Below the pieces are notes generated by a model that was not told the origin of the DNA, ran no database searches, and worked only from the letters and a program-made list of their open reading frames with translations. 64,000 nt of DNA from Agromyces protaetiae (GTDB lineage Bacteria; Actinomycetota; Actinomycetes; Actinomycetales; Microbacteriaceae). A program made the position numbers and the translations under genes. Within the stretch, counting starts at the first letter, position 1; every line of letters begins with the position of its first letter. The stretch lies in NCBI RefSeq assembly GCF_030866785.1, contig NZ_CP133018.1:682001-746000 (forward strand), read 5' to 3'. Of the stretch, positions 50,542 through 59,866 are shown piece after piece.

Positions 50542-51318
50542 TCAGCGCGTGGCGGCGAGCCAGGCCGCGACCGACTCGCGGAGGTGCGCCGTATAGACGG
50601 GCAGGCCGTCGTCGCGTGCGGGCAGGCGCTCGAGCGGCGCGCCGAGCGCGCCGGCCCAGCGTTCGCCGAGCTCGAACGGATGCACCGGGTCGCGAGGCGC
50701 CGCGACCACGAGCGAGCGGATGCCTCGGGCACCCAGTCCGGCGAGCTCGGCGTCGTCCGCGAACGCGCGATTACGGGGCACCTCGACGAGCCGGATCGCT
50801 CGCTCGGCGGCCCGGAGCGAGGTGAACTGGGCGAGCAGCCCCTTCGCACCCGACGGCGACTCCCGCGCAATGGCCTGATAGCGGGCACCCTCGCGGAACT
50901 CCGCGGCGCCTGCGGCGCCCGCCTCGTGCAGCAGCTGGCCGATCACGGGGAACACGCGCAGGTTCGGCGGCAGCGACTGATCATCGAAGGCGGGCCGCAC
51001 GAACACGGCACGCTCGACCGGCAGCAGGCCGCGGAGCGCGATGCGCATCGCGATGGCTGCGCCCATCGAGATGCCGATGACCGTGACCGGGTCGGTCGAG
51101 GCCTCGCCCGAGGCATCCGCGACCGTGACCGTGTCGGCGACCTCTTGGGCGAGCCGGTCGATCGCGAAGTCCTCGGCACGGCCGATCAGCTCGTTCGCGC
51201 CATGCGCGCGCACGTCGACCGCGACGATGCGCTCGCCCGGCGTGGTGAGGACGGGCCCGAAGAGGTCGAGCGGCTGGCGTCGGTCGGCACCGAGGCCGTG
51301 CAGGAGCAGCGTGGTCAC
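50542..51318 (-). CDS. Alpha/beta hydrolase
   Basis: The 258-aa protein has the oxyanion-hole motif LLLHGLGADRRQ, the nucleophile elbow GISMGAA with Ser near residue 95, the acid region VVAAPRDPVHPFE and a late histidine in YTAHLRESV. It is a typical serine hydrolase of unknown substrate. The start is a GTG whose TGA overlaps the stop codon of the YqaJ-type nuclease gene, so the two are translationally coupled. Confidence 0.83.
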   Translation of the reverse strand: MTTLLLHGLGADRRQPLDLFGPVLTTPGERIVAVDVRAHGANELIGRAEDFAIDRLAQEVADTVTVADASGEASTDPVTVIGISMGAAIAMRIALRGLLPVERAVFVRPAFDDQSLPPNLRVFPVIGQLLHEAGAAGAAEFREGARYQAIARESPSGAKGLLAQFTSLRAAERAIRLVEVPRNRAFADDAELAGLGARGIRSLVVAAPRDPVHPFELGERWAGALGAPLERLPARDDGLPVYTAHLRESVAAWLAATR

Positions 51319-52055
51319 GCGAGCGGGCCCGGACGGTAGAACGAGCGGTCGCGGCCGCCGGGCGGCATGAGGGGAGGCGAGGTCGGCGCGATGAGGGTGA
51401 GCAGGTCTTCGGCGAGGCTGATCAGGATGGCGATCTGGTCGTCGTCGCGGTCGACCCACCGGCACTCGGGTTCACCGGTCGGCACGAAGTCTTCGTGGCG
51501 TTCCCAGACGACGAGCGTGCGCTCGGCGCCGAGCACGTACTGCTGCCACCACACCTGCCGCAGATAGCTGCGCGGAATGCCCCGCCAGGCCTTGGCGGTC
51601 GTCTTGATCTCGCAGAGCTCGAGCGCGCCGGTGGTGCGCATGACCAGACCGTCGGGCGTCGCGAGATGCCGGCGGTCGGTCTCGGCGTGGAATAGCAGGC
51701 TCGAGGGCAGGATGCCGTGCTCGCGCCGCGCCCAGTCGGCGATGACGGGCTCGCGTTCGCGGCCGTGGTCGGTGAACCGGCTGCCGCCGAAGCGGCGCCC
51801 GCCGGTGCCGTGCAGCTTCTCCCATGCGGCCGAACGCACCGCGGTGCGACTCGAGAGCTTCGCCGCATCGGTCGCGGTGACCCCGCGTGCTCGCGCCCGC
51901 AGCCAGCCGACGCGGTCGCCCGAGTCGGCGACGATGCGCCGTTCGTGAGGGTGCGGCTCGCGGCGCTGCTCCGCGCGTTCCGTCGTGGCCGCAGCCCGCG
52001 CCGGGGGCGCGTAGTCCTCGAGCTCGAAGAGCGCGAAGGGCTGGGCGAGGGTCAC
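51315..52055 (-). CDS. YqaJ-type (lambda exonuclease-fold) nuclease domain protein
   Basis: The protein of about 246 aa has the YqaJ/PD-(D/E)XK layout: ATDAAKLSSRT near residue 70, GREREPVIADWARREHG, then LATPDGLVMRTTGALELCEIKTTAKAW with the D...EIK catalytic triad (written as LATPDGLVM and LELCEIKTTAKAW) and YLRQVWWQQYVLGAE. Phage recombination exonucleases have this fold. Here it is a lone chromosomal gene fused by overlap to a hydrolase gene, with no recombinase or other phage genes. A GTG at 52082 is an alternative start. Confidence 0.78.
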   Translation of the reverse strand: MTLAQPFALFELEDYAPPARAAATTERAEQRREPHPHERRIVADSGDRVGWLRARARGVTATDAAKLSSRTAVRSAAWEKLHGTGGRRFGGSRFTDHGREREPVIADWARREHGILPSSLLFHAETDRRHLATPDGLVMRTTGALELCEIKTTAKAWRGIPRSYLRQVWWQQYVLGAERTLVVWERHEDFVPTGEPECRWVDRDDDQIAILISLAEDLLTLIAPTSPPLMPPGGRDRSFYRPGPLA

Positions 52056-52149
52056 CCATCGAGGGTACCGCCGCGCACTCACTGGACCGCGCCACCGTGC
52101 CCGCGCGTCCCGCGTCCGGCGCCAGTGGGTTGGAGCGCGGACGCGGGTT

Positions 52150-52212
52150 GGAAGTCGAAAAAGTGGGTTGGAAGGCGCGCGGACGTGACTTCGGACCCAC
52201 TTTTCGACTTCC
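52150..52212. terminator. Long imperfect hairpin GGAAGTCGAAAAAGTGGG/CCCACTTTTCGACTTCC
   Basis: Arms at 52150-52167 and 52196-52212 pair along 17 bp with one bulged base. It lies between the ROK gene stop (52321) and the nuclease gene start on the same strand, so it probably terminates the ROK transcript. The GGGTTGGA block recurs nearby three times. Confidence 0.6.
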
Positions 52213-52320
52213 GACGCGACGCCGCTTCCGCCTCGGTGTCGGGGTCGGCCCGACCCGTGCCCCCGGTCGGCCCGACGCCGTGCGGGCCGGGGCTGGGCGT
52301 GCGGGCCGGGGCGGGCGGGG

Positions 52321-53511
52321 TCAGCGGGCGGCGGCGAGCTGGTCGATGCCCTCGGGGGAGAGCGCGTGGTGGATCGCGAGCATGCTCGCGCCGAGCACCG
52401 CCGCGTTCTCGGCGGCGGCCGACTGCACGATCGCGAGATGCTCGGTCGCGAGCGGCATCGACCGCGTGTACACGACCTCGCGGACGCCCGCGATGAGGTG
52501 CTCGCCCGCGCGCGCCATCGAGCCGCCGATCGCGATGACCGACGGGTTCACGAGGCTCACGCACGCCGTGAGCACCTCGCCGATGTCGCGCCCCGCCTGA
52601 CGCACCGCCTGGATCGCGTCGAGGTCGCCGCGCTTGACGAGGTCGACCACGTCGCGGCCCGTCTGCGCCTCGATGCCCTGCTGTCGCAGTGCCCGCGCGA
52701 TCGCGGGGCCGGACGCGAGCGCTTCGAGGCATCCGCGATTGCCGCAGTGGCACGGCACGCCCGCGCCACGCGCGACCTGCACGTGGCCGATGTCGCCCGC
52801 GATGCCCTGCGCCCCGCGCTGCAGCAACCCGCCCGAGATGACGCCCGAGCCGATGCCCGTGGCGACCTTCACGAACATGAGGTGTTCGACGTGCGGCCAC
52901 GCCATCGCGCGCTCGCCGAGCGCCATGATGTTCACGTCGTTGTCGACGAGCACGGGCACCTCGAGATGCTGCTGCACCCAGCCGGGCACGTCGAAGCGGT
53001 CCCAGCCGGGCATGATCGGCGGGTTCACCGGCCGCCCGGTGGAGTGCTCGACGGGGCCGGGCACGCCGATGCCGATCGCGGCGAGGTCGTGCCGGTCGCG
53101 GCCGAGCCCGTCGACGAGCTCGTGTCCGGCCTCGACCATCCAGCCGAGCACGGCTTCGGGCCCGGAGCTGATGTTCATGGGCTCGCCGTGCTGGGCGAGC
53201 ACGGTGCCGGCGAGGTCGGTGACGGCGATGGTCGCGTGCGAGGCGCCGAGGTCGGCCGCGAGCACGACGCGCGCGCCGGGGTTGAGTGCGAACTGCGACG
53301 GCGGCCGCCCGCCGGTCGACCTCGCGTCGGCGACGGGCGTGACGAGGCCGAGTCCCATGAGCTCGTCGACGCGCGCGGCGATGGTCGAGCGGGCGAGTCC
53401 GGTGGTCTGCGCGAGCGACGCCCGCGTGCGCGGAACCCCGTCGCGGAGCAGCTGGAACAGCTCGCTCGCACCCGAGACGCCGAGCGCCGATCCCCGGCTG
53501 ATGTCGACCAT
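52321..53511 (-). CDS. ROK family transcriptional repressor
   Basis: The 396-aa protein has an N-terminal winged helix (SLAQTTGLARSTIAARVDELMGLGLV region, residues 30-70) and a C-terminal ROK sugar-kinase-like fold with ADLGASHATIAVTDL, the GIGVPGPV loop and the zinc site CHCGNRGCLE. NagC/XylR-type members repress sugar genes until the sugar binds. It is divergent from the Gfo/Idh-ABC operon, which it most likely controls. The ATG at 53511 is preferred; the upstream reading adds only six residues. Confidence 0.9.
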   Translation of the reverse strand: MVDISRGSALGVSGASELFQLLRDGVPRTRASLAQTTGLARSTIAARVDELMGLGLVTPVADARSTGGRPPSQFALNPGARVVLAADLGASHATIAVTDLAGTVLAQHGEPMNISSGPEAVLGWMVEAGHELVDGLGRDRHDLAAIGIGVPGPVEHSTGRPVNPPIMPGWDRFDVPGWVQQHLEVPVLVDNDVNIMALGERAMAWPHVEHLMFVKVATGIGSGVISGGLLQRGAQGIAGDIGHVQVARGAGVPCHCGNRGCLEALASGPAIARALRQQGIEAQTGRDVVDLVKRGDLDAIQAVRQAGRDIGEVLTACVSLVNPSVIAIGGSMARAGEHLIAGVREVVYTRSMPLATEHLAIVQSAAAENAAVLGASMLAIHHALSPEGIDQLAAAR

Positions 53512-53546
53512 GCACCGAGTAAAGCACACCGTCTTCCTAAAGTCGG

Positions 53547-53600
53547 CCGAGCGTTAACCGAAACGTGATGAACAACTTTTGACGAATGACTAGCAAAAGT
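53547..53600. promoter_or_regulatory. Divergent operator region of the ROK/sugar operon
   Basis: The region contains CCGAGCGTTAAC (53547-53558), which matches at 11 of 12 positions the arms of the palindrome at 59867-59937. It also contains an inverted repeat ACTTTTG (53575-53581)/CAAAAGT (53594-53600). Either may be the ROK operator; the shared GTTAAC motif is the stronger candidate because it recurs inside the same locus. Confidence 0.55.
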
Positions 53601-53626
53601 CGCCACGGCTGTGTCAGCATGGCCGC

Positions 53627-54733
53627 ATGACAATGGATGTCACCGCCCCGGCCCGCACGATCCGTGCCGGCTTCGTCGGAGGCGGCTTCATGGCCGCCGT
53701 GCACTCCCGGGCCGCTCGCGCCGCCGGCGCAGCGCTCGTGGGCGGGTCGTCCTCTTCCGCCGAGCGGGCCCGCGAAGCCGCCGGCCGCCTCGGCCTCGAC
53801 CACGGCTTCGGCTCGCTCGACGAGCTGCTCGCCGATCCCGCGATCGACGTCGTCCACGTCTGCACCCCGAACACGACGCACGCGCGCATCGTGCGTGCCG
53901 CCCTCGAGGCCGGCAAGCACGTGATCTGCGAGAAGCCGCTCGCCACCGACTCCCGCGACGCCCACGAGCTCACCGAGCTCGCCGCCGCCCGCGGCCTGGT
54001 CGCCGCGGTGCCGTTCGTCTACCGCTACCACCCGATGGCCCGCGAGGCTCGATCGATCCTCACCGACGGCGCGGCCGGCCGGATCGTCAGCGTGCACGGC
54101 TCCTACCTGCAGGACTGGCTCGCCACCCCGCACGACGACGACTGGCGGGTCGACTCCACGCAGGGCGGCCCGTCCCGAGCGTTCGCCGACATCGGCTCGC
54201 ACCTGGTCGACCTGCTCGAGTTCACGACGGGCGACCGGGTCGTGCGCCTGAACGCCCTGACCCGCACGGTGTTCGGCGCCCGGGCGACGAACACCGACAT
54301 CGCAACCGAAGACCTCGTCGCGGTCGTCGTCGAGCTCGCGGGCGGCGCGATCGGCACGCTGCTCGTCTCGCAGGTCGCGCCCGGTCACAAGAACGGTCTC
54401 GTGCTCGAGCTCGGCGGCACCGAGGCGAGCGTGCGCTTCGAGCAGGAGCGCCCCGAGACGCTCTGGGTCGGCCGCACGGGCGTCACGAGCATCCTCGAGC
54501 GCGATCCTGCCCGTCTCTCGCCCGACGCAGCGCGGTTGTCGCGCGTGCCGGCGGGGCATCCGATGGGCTATCAAGACGCGTTCAACGCCTTCGTGGCCGA
54601 CACCTACGCGACCATCTCGGGCGAGCGGCCCGAAGGGCTGCCGACCTTCGACGACGGGCTGCGCGCCGTGCGCGTGACGGAGGCCGTGCTCGCGTCGGCG
54701 GCCTCCGGCACCTGGGCGGAGGTGGCGGCATGA
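53627..54733 (+). CDS. Gfo/Idh/MocA family oxidoreductase
   Basis: The 368-aa protein has an N-terminal Rossmann fold (IRAGFVGGGFMAAVHSRA), the active-site motif CEKPLATD near residue 105 and the typical VPFVYRYHPMAREAR and DIGSHLVDLLEF in the C-terminal domain. Family members oxidise or epimerise sugars and inositols with NAD(P). It is the first gene of the transporter operon, overlapping the ATPase gene by ATGA. The substrate is probably the transported sugar or polyol. Confidence 0.88.
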   Translation: MTMDVTAPARTIRAGFVGGGFMAAVHSRAARAAGAALVGGSSSSAERAREAAGRLGLDHGFGSLDELLADPAIDVVHVCTPNTTHARIVRAALEAGKHVICEKPLATDSRDAHELTELAAARGLVAAVPFVYRYHPMAREARSILTDGAAGRIVSVHGSYLQDWLATPHDDDWRVDSTQGGPSRAFADIGSHLVDLLEFTTGDRVVRLNALTRTVFGARATNTDIATEDLVAVVVELAGGAIGTLLVSQVAPGHKNGLVLELGGTEASVRFEQERPETLWVGRTGVTSILERDPARLSPDAARLSRVPAGHPMGYQDAFNAFVADTYATISGERPEGLPTFDDGLRAVRVTEAVLASAASGTWAEVAA

Positions 54734-56319
54734 CCGCGGCCGACGGCATGAGCGCCCCCGCGACGCGCGATGCGGCGCCCGTGCTCGTGGCCGAGGGGCT
54801 CGAGAAGTCCTTCTTCGGCGTGCAGGTGCTGCGCGGCGTCGGCCTGACGCTCCACCCGGGCGAGGTGCACGGCCTCGTCGGTGAGAACGGCGCGGGCAAG
54901 TCGACGTTCATGAAGATCCTCGCGGGCGTGTACGAGCGCGACGCCGGCACGGTCACGCTCGCGGGCGACGCGGTCGACTTCCACCACCCGGTCGAGGCCG
55001 CGCATGCGGGCCTCGCGACGGTGTTCCAGGAGTTCAACCTGCTGCCCGAGCGCACCGTCGCCGAGAACGTGTTCCTCGGTCGCGAGCCGCGCAAGCGCGG
55101 CATCGTCGACCGCAAGGGCATGGTCGCGCGCACCACGGAACTGCTGTCGGGTCTCGGTATCGAGCAGATCCAGGCGGATGCCCCGGTGCGCACCCTCACC
55201 GTCGCCGAGCAGCAGATCGTCGAGATCGTGAAGGCGCTCTCGACCGACGCGCGCGTCATTCAGATGGACGAGCCGACCGCCGCCCTCGCCGATCACGAGG
55301 TCGAGCTGCTCTACGCGATCATCCGGCGCCTGCAGGAACGTGGCGTCGCCATCATCTACGTCTCGCACCGGCTGAAGGAGATCTTCGACCTGTGCGACAC
55401 CATCACGGTCCTGAAGGACGGCGCACTCGTGTCCTCCGGCCCCGCGGCCGAGCTCGACACCGACGAGCTCGTGCGACGCATGGTCGGCCGGCCGATCGAG
55501 ACGTACTTCCCCGAGGCGGAGCCCGGCACCGAGGTCGGCGAGCCGCGGCTGGAGCTGCAGGGCGCGGGCAACGGGTACGTCGACGACATCGACCTCGAGG
55601 TGCGTGCGGGTGAGATCGTCGGCATCGCGGGCCTGCAGGGCTCCGGTCGCACCGAGCTCGTGGAGGCGATCTTCGGCATCGCGCCGTTCTCGCGCGGCGA
55701 GATGCGGCTCGACGGCAGCACGATCAGGTTCTCGCACGCGCGCCAGGCCGTGAAACACGGGCTCGCCCTCATCACCGAGGACCGCAAGGCGCAGGGCCTC
55801 GCGCTGAACCAGTCCATCCTCGACAATGCGCTGCTCGTGATCCGGTCGGTCTTCGCCCGGCGCACGAGCCAGACCCGTCGCGAGCTGCCGGGCGTGTTCA
55901 CCTCGCTCGAGGTGGTCTCGCGCGGTGTCGACCAGGAGGTGCAGTACCTCTCGGGCGGCAACCAGCAGAAGGTGGTGCTCGCGAAGTGGCTCGCCACGAA
56001 ACCGCGGGTGGTGCTGCTCGACGAGCCGACGCGCGGCATCGACGTGGGCGCGAAGGTCGCCGTGTACCGGCTCATGCGCCGGCTCGCCAAGGAAGGGGTC
56101 GCGATCCTCATGATCTCCTCGGAGCTGCCCGAGGTCATCGGCATGTCCGACCGCATCCTCGTCATGCACGACGGCCGGGCGTCGGCCGAGCTGCCCGCGC
56201 GCAGCGACGAGGCGACGATCCTGTCCGCCGCGACCGGCACCTTGAAGGTGCCTGGCGGCGATGGGGTGACGGATGCCTCGGGGCTGACGGAGCCCTCGGA
56301 GCAGGGAGGTGCCCGATGA
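54730..56319 (+). CDS. Sugar ABC transporter ATP-binding protein (RbsA type, two domains)
   Basis: The 529-aa protein holds two fused ATPase domains. The first has Walker A GENGAGKSTFMK and VIQMDEPTAAL; its signature is degenerate (LTVAEQQIVEI). The second has the altered P-loop GLQGSGRTEL and intact LSGGNQQKVVLAKWL and LLDEPTRGIDVGAK. This is the layout of carbohydrate CUT2 importers for ribose, xylose and similar sugars. It is coupled to flanking genes by four-base overlaps. Confidence 0.93.
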   Translation: MTAADGMSAPATRDAAPVLVAEGLEKSFFGVQVLRGVGLTLHPGEVHGLVGENGAGKSTFMKILAGVYERDAGTVTLAGDAVDFHHPVEAAHAGLATVFQEFNLLPERTVAENVFLGREPRKRGIVDRKGMVARTTELLSGLGIEQIQADAPVRTLTVAEQQIVEIVKALSTDARVIQMDEPTAALADHEVELLYAIIRRLQERGVAIIYVSHRLKEIFDLCDTITVLKDGALVSSGPAAELDTDELVRRMVGRPIETYFPEAEPGTEVGEPRLELQGAGNGYVDDIDLEVRAGEIVGIAGLQGSGRTELVEAIFGIAPFSRGEMRLDGSTIRFSHARQAVKHGLALITEDRKAQGLALNQSILDNALLVIRSVFARRTSQTRRELPGVFTSLEVVSRGVDQEVQYLSGGNQQKVVLAKWLATKPRVVLLDEPTRGIDVGAKVAVYRLMRRLAKEGVAILMISSELPEVIGMSDRILVMHDGRASAELPARSDEATILSAATGTLKVPGGDGVTDASGLTEPSEQGGAR

Positions 56320-57440
56320 CCGCCGCCGCACCCGCGACCGGCACGCGCGCGCCGCGCCGCCGCCGGCGGCTGGACGCTTCGCTCATCGTCGGCATCGCGC
56401 TGATCGCGGTGATCGTCATCGGGGCGATCCTGCTCGCGAGCATCGGCCGGAACTTCTTCAGCGCCGGGAACATCCGCGACATCCTCACGGGCATGAGCGT
56501 GCTCGGGTTCGTCGCGATCGGGCAGACGCTCGTGATCCTGTGCGCCTCGCTCGACCTCTCGGTGCCCTATGTCGTGAGCCTGTCGAGCCTGATCGCGGCC
56601 GACCTCATGGCCGGCAACCCCGCGAACATTCCGCTGGCCGTGCTCGCGGTGCTCGGTGTCGCGGCGGCCATCGGGCTCGCGAACGGGCTCATCGTCTCCA
56701 AGCTCAAGGTGAACGGGTTCATCGCGACGCTCGGCACGGGCCTCATCATCAAGGGCTATCTCGATACCAACTACAAGGGCACCAGCGGCAACGTGCCGTG
56801 GGACTTCCAGCTCATCGGCGCGACCGGCCTCGGTCCGATCCCGGTGTCGACGCTGCTCATGCTGTTCGTGGCCGTGCTCGCGGCGCTGTTCCTCGCCCGC
56901 ACCCGCACCGGCAACCACATGTACGCGGTCGGCGGCAACGAGCAGGTCGCGCGGCTCTCGGGCATCCGCACCGCGCGGCCGCTCATCATCGCGCACATCC
57001 TCTGTTCGGTCTCGGCCGCGCTCGCCGGGTTGCTGCTCGCGAGCCGGCTCGGCGTCGGCAGCCCCACGGTCGGCACGCAGGGCGGGTACGACCTGCTCTC
57101 GATCGCGGCGGTCGTGCTCGGCGGCACCCTGCTGATGGGCGGTCGCGGGTCGATCTGGGGCACCATCGGCGGCGTCGCGATCTTCGCGGTCGTCGACAAC
57201 GTGATGAGCGTGCTGCAGGTCAACCCGTTCCTCAAGGACGTGGTGCGGGGCATCGTCATCGTCGCGGCCGTCGCGATCTACACCAGCCGACAGCTCGACC
57301 GCCGACGGCCGAGGTTCGGGCCGGGCGGCCTGATCGGCCCGGCGGGCGGCGGCGGGCCGGGTCCGACCACGGCGGCGAGCCCGCACCGCGCCGACGGCGA
57401 GTCCGAAGCCGGCGCCGAGACCAAGGAGGTGCAGGCATGA
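56316..57440 (+). CDS. Sugar ABC transporter permease 1 (CUT2/RbsC type)
   Basis: The 374-aa protein has about nine to ten membrane helices, with the BPD-transp-2 features FVAIGQTLVILCASLDLSV, GLIVSKLKVNGFIATLGTG and AAVVLGGTLLMGGRG. A Gly/Pro-rich cytoplasmic tail follows. CUT2 importers use either a permease homodimer or two different permeases; here a second, different permease gene follows with ATGA overlap, so a heterodimer is likely. Confidence 0.9.
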   Translation: MTAAAPATGTRAPRRRRRLDASLIVGIALIAVIVIGAILLASIGRNFFSAGNIRDILTGMSVLGFVAIGQTLVILCASLDLSVPYVVSLSSLIAADLMAGNPANIPLAVLAVLGVAAAIGLANGLIVSKLKVNGFIATLGTGLIIKGYLDTNYKGTSGNVPWDFQLIGATGLGPIPVSTLLMLFVAVLAALFLARTRTGNHMYAVGGNEQVARLSGIRTARPLIIAHILCSVSAALAGLLLASRLGVGSPTVGTQGGYDLLSIAAVVLGGTLLMGGRGSIWGTIGGVAIFAVVDNVMSVLQVNPFLKDVVRGIVIVAAVAIYTSRQLDRRRPRFGPGGLIGPAGGGGPGPTTAASPHRADGESEAGAETKEVQA

Positions 57441-58612
57441 CCGCGACCACGCCCCGGACGGCTGCCGAGCAGCCGACCTTCCTCGACCGGCTCGCGCAGT
57501 TCGGCCGGACGCTCGTGAGCCCGCGCGGCGCGGTGTTCCTGCTGCTCATCGTGCTGCTCGTCGCGATCACCGTCATGAACCCGTCGTTCGCGGAGCCCGG
57601 CCAGTTCATCCGGTTCATCCAGCGCGTCGCCCCAATCGCGATCGTCGCGATCGGCCAGTACTTCGTGATCGTCGGTGGCGAGTTCGATCTCTCCATGGGG
57701 TCGGTCGTGACCGCGCAGGTCGTGATCGCGGGCAACCTGATCGGGCAGGACGAGTCGAAGATCGTCCCGGTGACGATCTTCATGTTCGCGTTCGGTGCGC
57801 TCATCGGGCTCGTCAACGGCCTGATCGTCTCGTTCCTCCGGGTGCCGAGCTTCATCGTCACGCTCGGCATGATGCTCGCGCTGCTCGGCGCGGTGCTCTA
57901 CTGGACCGGCGGGGCGGCGACCGGCAACCCGGCCGACTCGTTCCGCGAGATCGGGCGTGGCGGCATCCGCGACATCCCGGTGCTCGAGATCCTGCCGTGG
58001 TCGGTCGTGGTGCTCACCGTGATCCTGGCCGTCGCGATCTGGTTCGCGCGCCGGCCGTTCGGCCGCTCCATCATCGCGCTCGGCGACAACCCGGTGACCT
58101 CCCGGTATGCGGGCGCCCGGGTGTGGTGGGTCAAGACGTCGACGTTCGTCATCTCGTCGCTCTCCGCGACCGTCGCAGGCATCCTGCTGGTGGGCTACGC
58201 GGGTGTGCACCCGAGCGTCGGCCGCGGCTACGAGTTCACCGCGATCACGGCGGTCGTGCTCGGCGGGGTCGTGCTCGGCGGCGGGCGCGGGTGGGTGGTC
58301 GCGGCTGCGGCCGGTGCCTTCGCGCTCGAGGCGCTGTTCACCCTGCTGAACTTCGCAGGCGTGCCGTCGACCTACCGTGACGCCGTCCAAGGCGCGATCA
58401 TCATCCTCGCCGTCGCCTACGCGGCGACGACCTTCCGCGCGCGCCGTCGTGGCCGCGCCCTCGAGACTTCACCCGGCGGGCCCGACCAAGCCCCACCCTC
58501 TGCACCTGGGGCCGCCGAGTCGAAGGAGTCGGATGCCACCACGGCGCCGTCTCGTCCTGCACCCGTTCCCTCGACGCCGAGGGCCGACAACGACACCAAA
58601 GGAGGTTCGTGA
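57437..58612 (+). CDS. Sugar ABC transporter permease 2 (CUT2/RbsC type)
   Basis: The 391-aa protein has the same fold as its neighbour, with IAIVAIGQYFVIVGGEFDLSMGS (shown as AIGQYFVIVGGEFDLSMGS), GLIVSFLRVPSFIVTLGMM and AVVLGGVVLGGGRGW. The tail of about 60 residues is Pro/Ser/Ala-rich. It overlaps the binding-protein gene by one base at TGATG. Confidence 0.9.
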   Translation: MTATTPRTAAEQPTFLDRLAQFGRTLVSPRGAVFLLLIVLLVAITVMNPSFAEPGQFIRFIQRVAPIAIVAIGQYFVIVGGEFDLSMGSVVTAQVVIAGNLIGQDESKIVPVTIFMFAFGALIGLVNGLIVSFLRVPSFIVTLGMMLALLGAVLYWTGGAATGNPADSFREIGRGGIRDIPVLEILPWSVVVLTVILAVAIWFARRPFGRSIIALGDNPVTSRYAGARVWWVKTSTFVISSLSATVAGILLVGYAGVHPSVGRGYEFTAITAVVLGGVVLGGGRGWVVAAAAGAFALEALFTLLNFAGVPSTYRDAVQGAIIILAVAYAATTFRARRRGRALETSPGGPDQAPPSAPGAAESKESDATTAPSRPAPVPSTPRADNDTKGGS

Positions 58613-59820
58613 TGCGACGCAGGATCACTGTGGCATCCGCCATGATCGGCGCACTCGCGCTGTTCACGCTCGCCGGCTGTACCACCGATCCCAATGTGGG
58701 AACGACCGAGTCCGCCGCGCCCGAAGAGACCGAGGAGTCGGTCGACTGGTTCGACCAGGCCCTCTTCGACAAGCAGGACGCCGAACGTGACGTCGTGCCC
58801 GAGGGGCCCGAGGGCGAGCCCTATCTGCAGTACATCAACGCCGAGTTCGTGGACACGTCCCAGTACGCGAGCCAGGGCGCCAAGAAGGCCTGCTTCGCGA
58901 ACGCCTCGATCTCGAACCCGTGGCGGCAGACCGGCTGGATCACCATGAACCAGCAGCTGCAGGTGCTGCAGGAGGCCGGCGCGATCTCCGAGATGGAGAC
59001 GCGTGACGCGCAGGACTCCGACGACACGCAGATCGCCGACATCGACTACTTCATCGATGAGGGCAACTGCGACGTCTTCATCATCTCGCCGAACTCCACG
59101 GCCGCGATGACGCCGGCGGTGCAGCGCGCATGCGACACGGGCAAGCCTGTGATCGTGTTCGACCGCGGTGTCGAGACCGACTGCCCGGTCACGTTCATCC
59201 ACCCCATCGGTGGATTCGCGTGGGGCATCGACACGGCCGAGTTCCTCATCGAGAACCTGAACGAGGGCGACAAGGTGGTGGCGCTCCGCATCCTGCCGGG
59301 TGTGGACGTGCTGGAACAGCGCTGGGCCGCGGCCGACAAGCTGTTCGAGGAAGCCGGCATCGAGGCGGTCGACTACTTCACCGGGGCCGACCCCGCTGAG
59401 ATCAAGAAGATCATCTCCGACGAGCTCGCCAAGGGCGACGTGCAGGGCGTGTGGATGGACGCCGGTGACGGCGCCGTCGCCGCCATCGAGGCGTTCGAGG
59501 ACGCCGGCGCGGACTACCCCGTCATGACGGGTGAGGACGAGATGAGCTTCCTCCGCAAGTGGAAGGAGACGGGCCTCACCGGTCTCGCACCGGTGTACTC
59601 GAACTTCCAGTGGCGGACGCCGCTGCTCGCCGCGCAGATGATCTTCGCGGGCCAGCAGGTGCCGAAGGAGTGGGTGCTCCCGCAGAGCCCGATCACGGCT
59701 GAGGAGGTCGACGAGTACCTCGCGCTGAACGAGGGCATGCCCGACGGCCACTACGCCAAGTTCGGCGGCGAGAACCTGCCCGGCTACCCGCAGGTCTGGG
59801 AGGACCGCGTCATCCCCTAA
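58612..59820 (+). CDS. Sugar ABC transporter substrate-binding lipoprotein
   Basis: The 402-aa protein has a lipoprotein signal (MRRRITVASAMIGALALFTL, then lipobox LAGC) and an acidic linker. Its type I periplasmic-binding fold has NASISNPWRQTGWITMNQQLQ, IDEGNCDVFIISPNSTAA and KPVIVFDRGVETD. It captures the sugar outside the membrane for the permease pair. AAAGGAGG six nt upstream sets the ATG at 58612 rather than the GTG one codon earlier. A long C-rich tract follows its stop codon. Confidence 0.92.
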   Translation: MRRRITVASAMIGALALFTLAGCTTDPNVGTTESAAPEETEESVDWFDQALFDKQDAERDVVPEGPEGEPYLQYINAEFVDTSQYASQGAKKACFANASISNPWRQTGWITMNQQLQVLQEAGAISEMETRDAQDSDDTQIADIDYFIDEGNCDVFIISPNSTAAMTPAVQRACDTGKPVIVFDRGVETDCPVTFIHPIGGFAWGIDTAEFLIENLNEGDKVVALRILPGVDVLEQRWAAADKLFEEAGIEAVDYFTGADPAEIKKIISDELAKGDVQGVWMDAGDGAVAAIEAFEDAGADYPVMTGEDEMSFLRKWKETGLTGLAPVYSNFQWRTPLLAAQMIFAGQQVPKEWVLPQSPITAEEVDEYLALNEGMPDGHYAKFGGENLPGYPQVWEDRVIP

Positions 59821-59860
59821 CCCCCACCCACCCACCCACCACCCACCCACCCACCACCCC
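59821..59860 (+). repeat. C-rich (CCCA)n tract after the binding-protein gene
   Basis: Forty bases consist of C-runs of two to five separated by single A residues. They contain two sets of at least four C3 runs with one-base spacers, so the minus strand can form G-quadruplexes with single-nucleotide loops. The RNA from the plus strand would be C-rich and nearly free of G, the composition of a Rho loading site. Confidence 0.8.
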
Positions 59861-59866
59861 AATCCG

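Noticed and set aside
51315..52055. Prophage signal from the YqaJ-type exonuclease
   Set aside because: No recombinase, integrase or phage neighbours; base composition is like the surroundings.
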